Notes: a model not told the origin generated them from the sequence alone. Counted from the first letter of the stretch, positions 52,475 to 61,710 are shown. The stretch: DNA of 64,000 nucleotides from Antarcticimicrobium sp033791545 (GCA_033791545.1 JASJGL010000145.1:1-64000), one strand, 5' to 3'. Numbers and translations are program-made.

Positions 52475-53908
52475 CTACAGCGCCAAGATCACCAGAGCGA
52501 TACCAATCCCCATGATCATCAAACCGATGCGGTCGTGGGTCACGAACTGGATCGGATCGTAATCCTCGCGCCCCAACTCGCTGAGCCGGACAACCCGGAA
52601 CAGCCAGAGGGTCAGCGGCAGGACGGTGGCGGCAAAGATCATCTGGGAGCCGTACAGCCCGCCCGAATGCCCGCCGAAGGCATAGAGCAGAAACGTCGCC
52701 GCGCTCAGCACGATCCCGGCGGCGGCGAAGACTTTGAGCGCGGGGAAATCGTCCGCGCCATAGCCGCGCCCCGGCAGCTTTCCAGGATGCAATTCCCGCG
52801 CCAAGGCTGTCATCCGTTTGACGCAGGCCAGCGTGAAGAACACGACGAAGACGAACGCCAGCACCGTGCCCGGCACCGCGATCTGTGCTGCGACCGCCCC
52901 GGTCAGCACCCGCAAAAGGAACATGAAGGCGAGACTGGCAAGGTCGATCCAGCGCCGTTTCTTGAGCCAGAACGAATAGGTCAGGCTGGTCAACATATAC
53001 AGCAAGGTCAGCGCCGCCACCGGTGGTCCAACCAGCCAGGCCGAGGCCAAGGCCAACACGACCAGCCCGGCGCTGGCAATCATGGCGTCGCGGATCTGCA
53101 ACGCGCCAGAGGCGATCGGGCGGTTGCGCTTTTCCGGGTGCAGCCGGTCGGCCTCCAGATCCAGCAGATCGTTGAGGATATAGATCGACGAGGCGCCGAT
53201 ACTGAACGCCGCCGCCGCCATCAGCGCAGCAAGAAACACTGACAGGCCGAACTCATGCGCCACCAGCAGGGGCAGGAACAACAGCAAGTTCTTGATCCAT
53301 TGATGCGGGCGCATCTCGCGCAAGAGCGCGAACGGGCTGCTGCGATCCTCGACAATCTGCAGCGGCTTGCCCATCGCCTGCAGTCGGTGTTGCAGCGTGC
53401 CGCCCGGCGAAACGGCGATGATCCGGCGCGCCTTGCTCCAGACCGGCAGGTCGGCGTTGGAATTGCCGACATAATCGAACCCGCCTTCGCCAAAGCGCTC
53501 CACCAGCATTTGCGCCTTGCTCTGTTCGGTCAGGTTGCGCGTTGCGTTTGATCCGAAATGCGGGCCCGGTAGATCAAGCCGCTGCGCCACCGCCTCGACC
53601 AGCGCCTGATCGGAGCCCGAGGCGAGATGGACAGCACGGCCCGCCTGTCGCGCCGCATCGGCCAGATCCAGAACCGCCGGGCGCAGCGGCAACAGCGCCA
53701 CATTCGGCGCCGCGATCTCGCACAGCGCATGTTTGAGCAGATTGGGCGCGCGCCACTGTGTGACGCATGTTTTCAGCGTTGCGGCGATATTGTGCCCTGC
53801 CGCCGCCCAGAAGCTTTCGTAAAGCATGTCTGTGCGCAACAGCGTCCCGTCTACATCCAGGATCAGGGGGGTGGTGTCGGGGTTCTCGGTTTGGGTCGGC
53901 TCTGTCAT
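52475..53908 (-). CDS. HAD phosphatase - UbiA prenyltransferase fusion
   Basis: A 477-residue two-domain protein. Residues ~14-165 are a HAD phosphatase: DVDGTLL with Asp18 and Asp20, the LASGS motif near 95-100 and GNSNADLPVW near 148. Residues ~195-477 are a UbiA-fold prenyltransferase with the Asp-rich motif NDLLDLEADRLHPEKRNRP at 246-264. The same pair as separate proteins makes decaprenyl-phospho-ribose in mycobacteria (UbiA attaches the phosphosugar, then a phosphatase trims it). A polyprenyl-phospho-pentose product is therefore inferred. It is divergent from the epimerase gene across 221 bp. Confidence 0.85.
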   Translation of the reverse strand: MTEPTQTENPDTTPLILDVDGTLLRTDMLYESFWAAAGHNIAATLKTCVTQWRAPNLLKHALCEIAAPNVALLPLRPAVLDLADAARQAGRAVHLASGSDQALVEAVAQRLDLPGPHFGSNATRNLTEQSKAQMLVERFGEGGFDYVGNSNADLPVWSKARRIIAVSPGGTLQHRLQAMGKPLQIVEDRSSPFALLREMRPHQWIKNLLLFLPLLVAHEFGLSVFLAALMAAAAFSIGASSIYILNDLLDLEADRLHPEKRNRPIASGALQIRDAMIASAGLVVLALASAWLVGPPVAALTLLYMLTSLTYSFWLKKRRWIDLASLAFMFLLRVLTGAVAAQIAVPGTVLAFVFVVFFTLACVKRMTALARELHPGKLPGRGYGADDFPALKVFAAAGIVLSAATFLLYAFGGHSGGLYGSQMIFAATVLPLTLWLFRVVRLSELGREDYDPIQFVTHDRIGLMIMGIGIALVILAL

Positions 53909-54129
53909 GCGCCTTTTCTTTATTCTGGCTTCGCAGCGTTTTTTTTGCAACGTTTTGTTTTTGCAGTGCATAGGGCAATCGCCTGCGGCATTTATGATAT
54001 AGGAAAAACTCTACCGCAGGGGGATCCCCGCTCACTTGACACAGGTCATATCCACAAGTCCACGTTGACCGCAGGATGACGCTACCGCTGGCAATGGGTC
54101 TGCCGCGGCGAAAGGAAAGACGAAACAAC

Positions 54130-55173
54130 ATGACAAAGCAACGATTTCTCGTGACCGGCGGGGCAGGGTTCATGGGAATCAACCTGATCCGCTATCTGTT
54201 GGAGCGTGGGCACGAGGTGCGCAGCTATGACATTGCGCCCTTCGCCTATCCCGAGGTTGATCGGGTCGATGTGCTGCAGGGCGATATCCGTGAAAAGGGG
54301 TTGCACCCGCGCGCCTTTAACGGGATCGACGTGGTGGTTCATTGTGCTGCGGCGCTGCCGCTGGCAGACCCGGCCGAGATCCATTCCACCAATGTGGGCG
54401 GCGCGCTGTCGCTGATGGAAACCGCGCAAGAGATGGGGATCGATCGCTATATCCATATTTCCAGCACGGCGGTTTATGGCATTCCTGATCACCATCCGCT
54501 GACAGAAGACGATGCGATGCACGGCGTCGGCCCCTATGGCGAATCCAAGGTCGAGGCTGAGCACCTATGCGCCGACTTCCGCGACCGGGGCCTGTGCCTG
54601 CCGATCCTGCGACCGAAATCCTTTGTCGGGCCGGAACGGCTGGGCGCGTTCGAACTGCTGTATGATTTTGCCTATGACGGGCATAATTTCCCGGTACTGG
54701 GCAAGGGCGACAATATCTATCAACTGATGGATGTCGAAGACCTGTGCCAAGCGGTTTACCTGTGCGCGACCGGCGACAAGGCGGCGGTGAATGACACGTT
54801 CAACGTCGGCGCGGCGCGCTATGGCAGCCTGCGCGACAGCTTTCAGGCGGTGCTGGACCGGGCCGGGCATGGCAAGCGCATCATCGGCTTTCCCGTCGGC
54901 CCCGCGATCGCGATCTTGCGCGTGCTGGAGGCGCTGCATCTCTCGCCGCTGTACAAGTGGATTTATGAGACTGCCGCCACCGATAGTTTCGTCTGCATCG
55001 ACAAAATCACCACGCGGCTGGGCTTTGCGCCGGTGTATTCCAACGAAGAGGCACTGGTGCGCAACTATGACTGGTATGTTGAAAATCACGGTCGGATCTC
55101 GACACATGCGGGGGTTTCGCACCGTGTGCCGTGGAAGAAAGGCGCACTGAAACTGATCCGGCTGGTGCTATGA
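54130..55173 (+). CDS. NAD-dependent epimerase/dehydratase (extended SDR)
   Basis: A 347-residue extended SDR acting on nucleotide- or lipid-linked sugars. The NAD motif is TGGAGFMG at 9-16. The catalytic Tyr136 and Lys140 occur in GPYGESKVEAE, with SSTAVYG upstream. The C-terminal region has hydrophobic helices (VGPAIAILRVLEALHLSPLYKW). ATG 54130 is preferred; an 18-codon upstream extension has no homology. The two genes that follow encode secreted proteins and are probably co-transcribed. Confidence 0.85.
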   Translation: MTKQRFLVTGGAGFMGINLIRYLLERGHEVRSYDIAPFAYPEVDRVDVLQGDIREKGLHPRAFNGIDVVVHCAAALPLADPAEIHSTNVGGALSLMETAQEMGIDRYIHISSTAVYGIPDHHPLTEDDAMHGVGPYGESKVEAEHLCADFRDRGLCLPILRPKSFVGPERLGAFELLYDFAYDGHNFPVLGKGDNIYQLMDVEDLCQAVYLCATGDKAAVNDTFNVGAARYGSLRDSFQAVLDRAGHGKRIIGFPVGPAIAILRVLEALHLSPLYKWIYETAATDSFVCIDKITTRLGFAPVYSNEEALVRNYDWYVENHGRISTHAGVSHRVPWKKGALKLIRLVL

Positions 55174-55192
55174 TATCTGGAGGAGGGGCTTG

Positions 55193-56911
55193 ATGCGACG
55201 GGTAACACAAGGTCTTGGCGGGATCGCCACGGCGCTGCTGCTGGCGGGCGCGACGCAGGCGCAAACAGCTGACACGCTGATCGCGCAACGCGCGGCCTAT
55301 GATGCCGTGCGGGCCAAGACGATTCTGGATCTGCAACCGTTCCGCAAGACTGTAACGGCGACGGATGAGGCCGCCGGGCTTGAGATCACCTTGATCGACC
55401 TCAGCCCGAAGGTGGGGGCGTGGTTCCTGCTGCAAACGCGCGCTGGCGCGAAACAGGTGCCGGTCAGCTATCATCTGGAGAACCCCGCGCCCGGAACACG
55501 GCAGGTGACGCTGGATCTGAACGGCCCGGCGCTGGTGGTGGATGGGGTCCGCTGCCGCCCTTGGGCCGACGAGGGGCTTCTCAAGGCGCGCCAGACCGGG
55601 CTTGGCTATGCGCCGATCTGTGACGGCAAGCTGTATCTGCGCAACAAGATCAGCGGCGCGTACACCACGTTGGAGGCCACCGCAGAGTTTCTGCGCGACA
55701 ATGTCTGGGGCGGCGAGAATATCGTGCGGTTCGTACGTGACAATTTCTTCAAGGATTCGCAGTTGGAAACCGGCGATGCGGTCGGACAGATCGCGACCGG
55801 GCCGGCGGCCGGACCCGCGCCGATGTTGACCAATTTCGAGTCTGGCGAGCGACCGGTGATCGCGACGCTGCTGGATATGGCGATCAAGGGGGGGGACCCG
55901 AGGCGAATGGCGGTCGGGGCGTGGTATCCCGTCACCGGCGTGCCCGGCGTCTTCGCCAGTACGTTCCAGCCCCGCTATGTCGCGGATGCGGTGATGCAGG
56001 GGCCGGGCACCGCGAACCGGCTAGACGGGATCGAGGCGCGCGCCACCGGCTATATGATCGGCTTCGACATGGGACAATTCGACATCGGCTATGCGGTGGG
56101 CACCGATCATCCCTCGCTTGGCTGGTCGCCGCGCCCGCCGTGGAATGTGCGCCCCAAGGGCCTGCCGGGACCGGATGGGGTAAGCCGACCCGATCCGCTG
56201 GTGATGCTGGGCATGGTCAATCCCGAGATCGCCAACAAGGCCGTGGCCACCTTTACCGGCGGGTTCAAGCGCCAGCATGGCGCGTTCAAATATGGCGACA
56301 TGGCCGGGTTCAACTATGGTCATCACTATGGGTTCGTTGAAAAGGGCGTCGTGCTCAGCAAGCTTTGGCCGGGGCTGTCGACCCTGTTTGAACTGACCGA
56401 CGGCAGCCTGCATATGAAAACATGGACGGCAGCGGACGACGCCTTGCTGCCACAGATCCGCTTTGCCCGTCAGAACGGCGTGCCGATCCTTGAGACCGAT
56501 CCCGAAACCGGCATGGGCATTCCGGGCGACCGGGTTACAAAATGGGGGCCGGGCAATTGGTCGGGGTCGGCCGACGCAGATCTGCGCACCCTGCGCGCCG
56601 GGGCCTGCATGGCCCGCGCGCAGGGCACGCGCTATCTGATCTATGGCTATTTCTCGACCGCCACGCCCTCGGCAATGGCGCGCACCTTTCAGGCCTATGG
56701 CTGTGACTATGCCATGTTGCTGGACATGAACGCGCTGGAGCACACCTATCTTGCGGTCTATGCGCGCCAGGGCGGTCAGGTCCATGTGGAGCATCTGGTG
56801 CCTGGCATGGCGCTGATCGAGAAGAAGATGCGCGATGGCACCATCCTGCCGCGGTTCATCGGCTTTGCCGACAATCGCGACCTGTTCTATCTGACCCGAA
56901 AGGAGCCATAG
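55193..56911 (+). CDS. Exported protein, possibly phosphodiester-glycosidase-like
   Basis: A 572-residue exported protein that I do not firmly recognise. A signal peptide ends at ATQAQT near residue 23, and AGGAGG precedes ATG 55193. The C-terminal half (about 340-560) has a pattern loosely like NAGPA/phosphodiester glycosidases: a FTGGFKRQHGAFKYG block, then LRTLRAGACMARAQGTRYLIYGYF (in part) and YGCDYAMLLDMNALEHTYLAVY, where the family has LDGGGSS-like residues. If correct, it would hydrolyse a sugar-phosphate bond in an envelope glycan. It is followed by an FGE-like gene after two bases. Confidence 0.55.
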   Translation: MRRVTQGLGGIATALLLAGATQAQTADTLIAQRAAYDAVRAKTILDLQPFRKTVTATDEAAGLEITLIDLSPKVGAWFLLQTRAGAKQVPVSYHLENPAPGTRQVTLDLNGPALVVDGVRCRPWADEGLLKARQTGLGYAPICDGKLYLRNKISGAYTTLEATAEFLRDNVWGGENIVRFVRDNFFKDSQLETGDAVGQIATGPAAGPAPMLTNFESGERPVIATLLDMAIKGGDPRRMAVGAWYPVTGVPGVFASTFQPRYVADAVMQGPGTANRLDGIEARATGYMIGFDMGQFDIGYAVGTDHPSLGWSPRPPWNVRPKGLPGPDGVSRPDPLVMLGMVNPEIANKAVATFTGGFKRQHGAFKYGDMAGFNYGHHYGFVEKGVVLSKLWPGLSTLFELTDGSLHMKTWTAADDALLPQIRFARQNGVPILETDPETGMGIPGDRVTKWGPGNWSGSADADLRTLRAGACMARAQGTRYLIYGYFSTATPSAMARTFQAYGCDYAMLLDMNALEHTYLAVYARQGGQVHVEHLVPGMALIEKKMRDGTILPRFIGFADNRDLFYLTRKEP

Positions 56912-56913
56912 AC

Positions 56914-57891
56914 ATGATCCGTGCAAAACTTGTCGCCGGGATGATCGCGCTGGCCGGTTTGACCGCGCCCGCGGCCGCCCAGACCACATTGCAACAGGCC
57001 AACGCGGTGCTGTTTCAGCAGTTGGAACAGGTGCATCGCCTGTCCTCGGCGCAGATGACCCGGGTACAGGAGATCTTTGCCCGGTCCGGCTACATGGGGC
57101 AGGGCAACCCCAAGATCACCCGCCACCCGATGACGCCGGAGCAATGCCAAGCGCGCATCCCCTCGGGCGGTTATGACAACGCCCGCAACACCCGGATCTG
57201 CGGCGACAAGTACATGGCACCGCTGTATGATCCGCGCACCGAAAGCGCCAGCGATGCCCGCGCCTGTATCGACCAGTTCGAGTTTCCCAACATTCCCTGC
57301 ACCTATCCGGTGGTCTGGGTAAAGGCCAAGGAGGCCGCCGAGGTCTGCGCCGCCGTGGGCAAGCGGCTGTGTGATGCGCATGAATGGGAGGGCGCCTGCG
57401 CCGGGGCGCTGGAGCCGCCCGATTACCCCTTTGGCGCCGGCTCGGTCGCTGCGATGCGCGCGATCCACAACAGGAAATACGAAGCCAGCGCCAGTTGGGC
57501 CTATGGGCCCGCCTTTCAACGCGGCATCTGTGCCCAGAACAGCACCAAAAGCGCCTCTTGCGGTGGCGGTGGCTTTAATTCCTGCGGCTCGAACACCTAT
57601 CCCACCGGCGCGTTCCCGGGCTGCGTCAGCAAGCTGGGGGTTTATGACCAACACGGCAACGCGGCCGAGCATATGAACCTGCCGATGGCACCCGACCAGA
57701 TGTCGAGCCGCGGCAGCACGAAGCTGGGCGTGACCGAGATGAAAGGCAGCTGGTTCATCTTTGACAAATATCGCGCCCATCCCGATTGGTGCCGCTGGCG
57801 CGCCCCATTCTGGCATGGCACCCGGGTGATGGCGGCGGGCAGCCACGCAAATTACCATTTGGGGTTCCGCTGCTGCAAAACCATCAAGTGA
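56914..57891 (+). CDS. Secreted Cys-rich FGE/SUMF1-like protein lacking the catalytic Cys pair
   Basis: A 325-residue exported protein with a formylglycine-generating-enzyme-type (C-type-lectin-like) fold. Recognisable are WVKAKEAAEVCAAVGKRLCDAHEWEGACAG, VYDQHGNAAEHM and the terminal NYHLGFRCCK (parts). True FGE has two catalytic cysteines before the ARSxN...GFRC tail; here that region reads DWCRWRAPFWHGTRVMAAG with one cysteine only. The many cysteines in the mature part suggest several disulfides. No sulfatase is nearby. A non-catalytic binding role is more likely than sulfatase activation. Confidence 0.75.
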   Translation: MIRAKLVAGMIALAGLTAPAAAQTTLQQANAVLFQQLEQVHRLSSAQMTRVQEIFARSGYMGQGNPKITRHPMTPEQCQARIPSGGYDNARNTRICGDKYMAPLYDPRTESASDARACIDQFEFPNIPCTYPVVWVKAKEAAEVCAAVGKRLCDAHEWEGACAGALEPPDYPFGAGSVAAMRAIHNRKYEASASWAYGPAFQRGICAQNSTKSASCGGGGFNSCGSNTYPTGAFPGCVSKLGVYDQHGNAAEHMNLPMAPDQMSSRGSTKLGVTEMKGSWFIFDKYRAHPDWCRWRAPFWHGTRVMAAGSHANYHLGFRCCKTIK

Positions 57892-57947
57892 CGGGGAGGG
57901 TCTGACACGCGCCGACCTGCATGTCCCAAGACAGCACCAGAAACAGT

Positions 57948-57974
57948 AAACGGGCGCTCAATGAGCGCCCGTTT
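57948..57974. terminator. Strong bidirectional terminator hairpin
   Basis: AAACGGGCGCTCA and TGAGCGCCCGTTT are perfect inverted repeats (13 bp) around one base. The A/T ends provide short U tracts in both directions. It separates the convergent FGE-like gene (stop 57891) and the exported-protein gene at 58027. Confidence 0.8.
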
Positions 57975-58010
57975 GCATTGAATTCCGTCGTTTTCGGTAA
58001 AGGCCGTCTC

Positions 58011-58040
58011 CTCAGTACAGGCTGGCTCAGTACAGGCTGG
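58011..58040. repeat. 15-bp tandem duplication over a stop codon
   Basis: CTCAGTACAGGCTGG occurs twice in tandem. On the coding (minus) strand, the inner copy encodes the last residues SLY plus TGA of the exported-protein gene; the outer copy repeats them in frame downstream of that stop. It is a recent-looking slippage duplication. Confidence 0.85.
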
Positions 58041-58935
58041 CAAGCAGCCGTTCTGCATTGCCGATCGGGCCTTCGCCGCTGACGATCCGCGACAGGTCGC
58101 GGTCTTGCATGATGTCCGACAGCGACACTTGCTTGCCATTGATAAAGGCAGTGCGGCTGACCAACCGTACGCCGTGGCTGTAATCGGCATAGGACGCCCC
58201 ATGCACGGTGCTGAGCGGTTGGATAGGCTTGCCATTGATCCGGTGCCAGCCGTAGATCGCAACGCGCCCCGGTTTGGACAGCAGCCGGTTGGTCAGCACG
58301 ATATCTTTCTTCTGCCCGGCAGTCAGGGCGGTGGGTTCATGGCTGATCTGGGCGCGTTGGCGCGCCACGGTGTGATCATGTTCGACAAGATAGGCGGTCG
58401 AACTCATCTGGCTTCCCGGGGTCATCGGACTGGGGGCGACATGCACCTTGGCCTGACGATAGATCGCATCGACCATCTTGGGGGTCGGCAACAGGAAGCC
58501 CATTTCGCTTGCCACGCGCGCGGCGCCGGCCAGGCCCATCGGCACCCGCACGAAATCGCGGTCATTGCCGACAGAAAGATAATCGGGCGTGACGCAGATG
58601 GTGATCAAGACCTGCGCCCCATCGGCCAGCTTTCCGGCCAGGGTCACCGGGGTCAGATCGCGCAGGAACGCGGGCAGGTTGCCCGACAACACCTGATCGA
58701 CAATGGCCTTGTCGCGCGCCGGCCCGCTGGCCGACATGAGCTGTTTCATCACCGCACTGCCTGAAGGCGCGCGCGAGGTCCGCTGCGGCATCTCTTGCGA
58801 AAGCGGGGCGGCGCAGCTTGCGCTCACAGCACGGGCTTCAGTGGCGGCATGGGCGGCGGGGATCGGAGCGAGGGCGACCAAAGCAGCCCCCAGAACGGGG
58901 GCCGCGGCAAGCCGCAGCATCGACGGAAACAGCAT
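58027..58935 (-). CDS. Exported protein of unknown family
   Basis: A 302-residue protein with a signal peptide (MLFPSMLRLAAAPVLGAAL to AHA near residue 31). ATG 58935 is chosen for that reason. The mature part has no domain I can name. A conserved-looking C-terminal block, AIYGWHRINGKPIQPLSTVHGASYADYSHGVRL (in part), contains two His and two Tyr that could form an active site. The product ends in SLY followed by a duplicated stop. It is convergent with the FGE-like gene across a strong terminator. Confidence 0.65.
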   Translation of the reverse strand: MLFPSMLRLAAAPVLGAALVALAPIPAAHAATEARAVSASCAAPLSQEMPQRTSRAPSGSAVMKQLMSASGPARDKAIVDQVLSGNLPAFLRDLTPVTLAGKLADGAQVLITICVTPDYLSVGNDRDFVRVPMGLAGAARVASEMGFLLPTPKMVDAIYRQAKVHVAPSPMTPGSQMSSTAYLVEHDHTVARQRAQISHEPTALTAGQKKDIVLTNRLLSKPGRVAIYGWHRINGKPIQPLSTVHGASYADYSHGVRLVSRTAFINGKQVSLSDIMQDRDLSRIVSGEGPIGNAERLLASLY

Positions 58936-59200
58936 GGGCAATTCCTGCTCTGATGGGTAAATCCTCAATCCTGCCTTTGTTGCCCGGACGCGGCTTTGCC
59001 TCAACCCATCGCAGCCCGCGTGGAATTTTCTGCGCGAGTTTCTGCCAAACCGGGGGGAGCTGCGCGGATTCCTGCCCAGAACCGGGCACCAGACACTCGG
59101 CACCAAAACCGTGCGCTTGTCGCCCGGGCATCAAAAGGGGCAAGGGAGGAGCCGAACGGGGGAGCGAAGGCTATGGTCCCTCCGGCGCAGGACCTCGGGA

Positions 59201-59944
59201 TCAGCGGGTGCCGATCGCCTCCAGCGTTGCAAGCAAGGTCTCACCTACGCCGCCCAAGCGCAACGCCTCGACCATTTGCAGGCTGATCGAGCCCTCGGTC
59301 GCCAAGGCATCGCGCGCTTCTGCAAGCGCGTCGGGTTCACGCCCCATGGCCGCCAGAAAGCCCGAGAAAAGCTGCGTGACATAGAACTCGGCACCGACCC
59401 GGTCACCGGTATCCGCAGCCAGCCACTCCGCGCTGCCGGCCATCAGATCAAGCAGGCCGGGAACCATCGCGCAAATCGCGAAATGCTTGTTGAAGGTGCC
59501 CTCATCGGAAACCGCGATCACCGGGTTTTCCGGCGCGAAAAGCCGATACATCAACTCCGCGTTGGGAAAGGCGGGCAGGGGGCAGCCGCCCTGTTCGAGA
59601 AAGCCCAGCGGGATGGTCATGGTGATGTCGGTGGCTGGCGCGCAAAGGTTGCGCAAATCGGCCAGCGAGATTCCGGCCATCACCGAGACGATGCGATGAT
59701 CCGGGCGCAGCGTCAGCCCGGCGATGATCTCGGGCGCGACCTGCGGGCGCAGGCACAGGAACACGATCTCGGAGCGATCCAGCACATCCTGATTGGGAAC
59801 GACCAACGCGCCATGTTCATCCGCAAGCGCGGCGGCAAGCACGGCGTTGCGCTCGGAAACAAGGATATCATGGCCTGTGCGGGCAAGGAACCGCGCCATC
59901 GGCGCTGCGATCTGTCCGGTTCCAAGAAATCCGATACGGCTCAT
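59201..59944 (-). CDS. Pyrroline-5-carboxylate-reductase-like oxidoreductase
   Basis: A 247-residue NAD(P)-binding protein of the ProC/6-phosphogluconate-dehydrogenase superfamily. The dinucleotide motif is FLGTGQIAAPMARFLA at residues 5-20, and the ProC-like segments IVSVMAGISLADL and IPLGFLEQGGCPLPAF (in part) follow. The C-terminal helical domain is shorter and diverged from proline-biosynthetic ProC, so the substrate may be another imine or oxo acid. It is divergent from the gallate-type cluster across 319 bp. Confidence 0.75.
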   Translation of the reverse strand: MSRIGFLGTGQIAAPMARFLARTGHDILVSERNAVLAAALADEHGALVVPNQDVLDRSEIVFLCLRPQVAPEIIAGLTLRPDHRIVSVMAGISLADLRNLCAPATDITMTIPLGFLEQGGCPLPAFPNAELMYRLFAPENPVIAVSDEGTFNKHFAICAMVPGLLDLMAGSAEWLAADTGDRVGAEFYVTQLFSGFLAAMGREPDALAEARDALATEGSISLQMVEALRLGGVGETLLATLEAIGTR

Positions 59945-60263
59945 GTGTGGTGTACTCCTGTGTCGCCATCCATCGCGGTCATCATAGCCGAAACGGACGC
60001 TGTGTCGCATTCAACTGCTATGGACCATTCGGAGCACTGTAACACCCGGAGATCGTTCGACAAACCACCCCATTTCCAGTGAAAGGCAGGGCTGCGTCAG
60101 ACGCATGGCTGTTTTTGGGTCGGCGCGAAGGGGAGATGTGAAAATGAACGGCCTGTCGTCTGCTATAGCAATAACTTATCGCGCAGCCGGGGAAATGAAA
60201 TGGTCTTGCTCTGCCGCCCGCCGTAACCAGAACGCAACTGCAACCGTGCCGGGAGGGACCCCC
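59945..60263. promoter_or_regulatory. Divergent intergenic region (ProC-like / galB)
   Basis: This 319 bp gap has no convincing gene. Short frames inside it lack ribosome sites or homology. An AT-rich stretch near 60164-60182 (CTATAGCAATAACTTATCG) contains the small palindrome ATAACTTAT and could be the operator or -10 region for the galB operon. The start at 60264 is preceded by GGGAGGG. Confidence 0.3.
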
Positions 60264-61001
60264 ATGACCGACAAGAAGACCGCTCTGGTGATCAGCGCCC
60301 ACGCCGCCGACTTTGTCTGGCGCTGCGGCGGTGCGATCGCGCTGCATCAGGAGAAGGGCTATGAGGTGACGGTGGCCTGCCTGTCCTATGGCGAGCGCGG
60401 CGAGAGCGCCAAGCTGTGGAAACAGGAGGGCATGACGCTGGAACGGGTGAAAGAGGCGCGGCGCGAAGAGGCCAGCAACGCCGCCGCCGCGCTTGGCGTC
60501 AACGATATCCGGTTTCTCGATCTGGGCGACTATCCGCTGCGGCTGGATCGCGATGCGCAGGAGCAGATGGTGGATATCATCCGCGAGGTGCAGCCCAAGT
60601 GGATGATGAGCCATTCCAAGTGGGATCCCTATAACACCGATCACATGAACACGACGCAGTTTGCGTTGGAGTGCCGGATGATCGCGCAGGCCTGGGGGCA
60701 TAATCCGGGGCAAAAGGTTCTGGGCGCGCCGCAGCTCTATCTGTTCGAGCCGCATCAGACCGAGCAGATGGAATGGAAGCCCAACGTCTTCCTCGACATC
60801 ACGCCGGTGTGGGACAAGAAGCGCGCGGCGATCGAATGCATGCAGGGGCAAGAGCACCTGTGGGATTTCTATACCAATGTGGCCGAGAACCGCGGCAACC
60901 ATTTCCGTCGCAATTCCGGCGGTCAGGCGGGCGGGCGCAACTGCCGCTATGCCGAAGGGTTCCAGATGATCTTTCCGCAAACCGTGGACGAATTGGCATG
61001 A
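60264..61001 (+). CDS. galB: 4-oxalomesaconate hydratase (GalB, PIG-L fold)
   Basis: A 245-residue member of the PIG-L/LmbE deacetylase fold. The metal motif is SAHAADFVWRCGG, the variant of AHPDD found in GalB, which hydrates 4-oxalomesaconate in gallate/protocatechuate breakdown instead of deacetylating. HSKWDPYNTDHMNT supplies further metal ligands. ATG 60264 follows a strong GGGAGGG. Its stop overlaps the aldolase start by four bases and a GalD-type tautomerase follows, which supports the hydratase assignment over a general deacetylase. Confidence 0.85.
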   Translation: MTDKKTALVISAHAADFVWRCGGAIALHQEKGYEVTVACLSYGERGESAKLWKQEGMTLERVKEARREEASNAAAALGVNDIRFLDLGDYPLRLDRDAQEQMVDIIREVQPKWMMSHSKWDPYNTDHMNTTQFALECRMIAQAWGHNPGQKVLGAPQLYLFEPHQTEQMEWKPNVFLDITPVWDKKRAAIECMQGQEHLWDFYTNVAENRGNHFRRNSGGQAGGRNCRYAEGFQMIFPQTVDELA

Positions 61002-61693
61002 GTCGCTATGGCGTGGGAACGCAGGGCGTGGTGGTGCAGGACATCGCGCGCGCCGACCCGGCGGTGATCGCTGGTCTGGGCGAGTGCGGCGTGGCCACGG
61101 TGCACGAGGCGCAGGGGCGCAAGGGGTTGCTGGCCCCCTACATGCGGCCGATCTATTCCGGCGCGCGGCTGGCGGCCAGTGCTGTCACGATCTCGGCGCC
61201 GCCCTGTGACAACTGGATGATCCATGTGGCGATCGAACAGATCCGTGACGGCGACATTCTGGTGCTGGCCCCGACCTCGCCGTCAGAGGCGGGCTATTTC
61301 GGCGATTTGCTGGCAACCTCGGCCCAACATCGCGGCTGTCGCGGGCTGATCATCGACGCCGGTGTGCGCGATATCCGCGATCTGACCGAGATGCAGTTCC
61401 CGGTCTGGTCCAAGGCGGTGTTCGCGCAGGGCACGATCAAGGAGACGCTGGGATCAGTCAATGTTCCGGTGGTCTGCGCCGACGCGTTGATCAATCCCGG
61501 TGACATCATCGTGGCGGATGACGACGGGGTCTGCGTGGTGCGCCGCGAGGAGGCCGAAACGGTGCTGGAAAAGGCCCGCGCGCGCGAGGCCCTTGAGGCT
61601 GAGAAGCGCGCCCGGTTCGAGGCGGGTGAGCTGGGGCTCGACATCTACAAGATGCGCGAGCGACTGGCCGAGAAAGGGTTGAAATACGTCTGA
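60998..61693 (+). CDS. galC: 4-carboxy-4-hydroxy-2-oxoadipate aldolase (LigK/GalC)
   Basis: A 231-residue class II aldolase of the RraA-like family. It splits 4-carboxy-4-hydroxy-2-oxoadipate into pyruvate and oxaloacetate. The phosphate/Mg-site block is GDLLATSAQHRGCRGLIIDAGVRD (in part), with the catalytic Arg-Asp pair of the GxxxAxxA-x(20)-R-D pattern. Substrate contacts lie in APPCDNWMIHVAIEQ. It overlaps galB by four bases (ATGA). Confidence 0.88.
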   Translation: MSRYGVGTQGVVVQDIARADPAVIAGLGECGVATVHEAQGRKGLLAPYMRPIYSGARLAASAVTISAPPCDNWMIHVAIEQIRDGDILVLAPTSPSEAGYFGDLLATSAQHRGCRGLIIDAGVRDIRDLTEMQFPVWSKAVFAQGTIKETLGSVNVPVVCADALINPGDIIVADDDGVCVVRREEAETVLEKARAREALEAEKRARFEAGELGLDIYKMRERLAEKGLKYV

Positions 61694-61710
61694 GGTGGAG
61701 ACAGAGGGCG

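Noticed and set aside
57384..57676. Short frames overlapping the FGE-like gene in other frames
   Set aside because: No ribosome sites or homology; the FGE-like frame has a signal peptide and conserved motifs.
60105..60263. An N-terminal extension of galB from an upstream ATG
   Set aside because: The extra 53 residues have no similarity to the family, and the strong GGGAGGG site is directly before ATG 60264.
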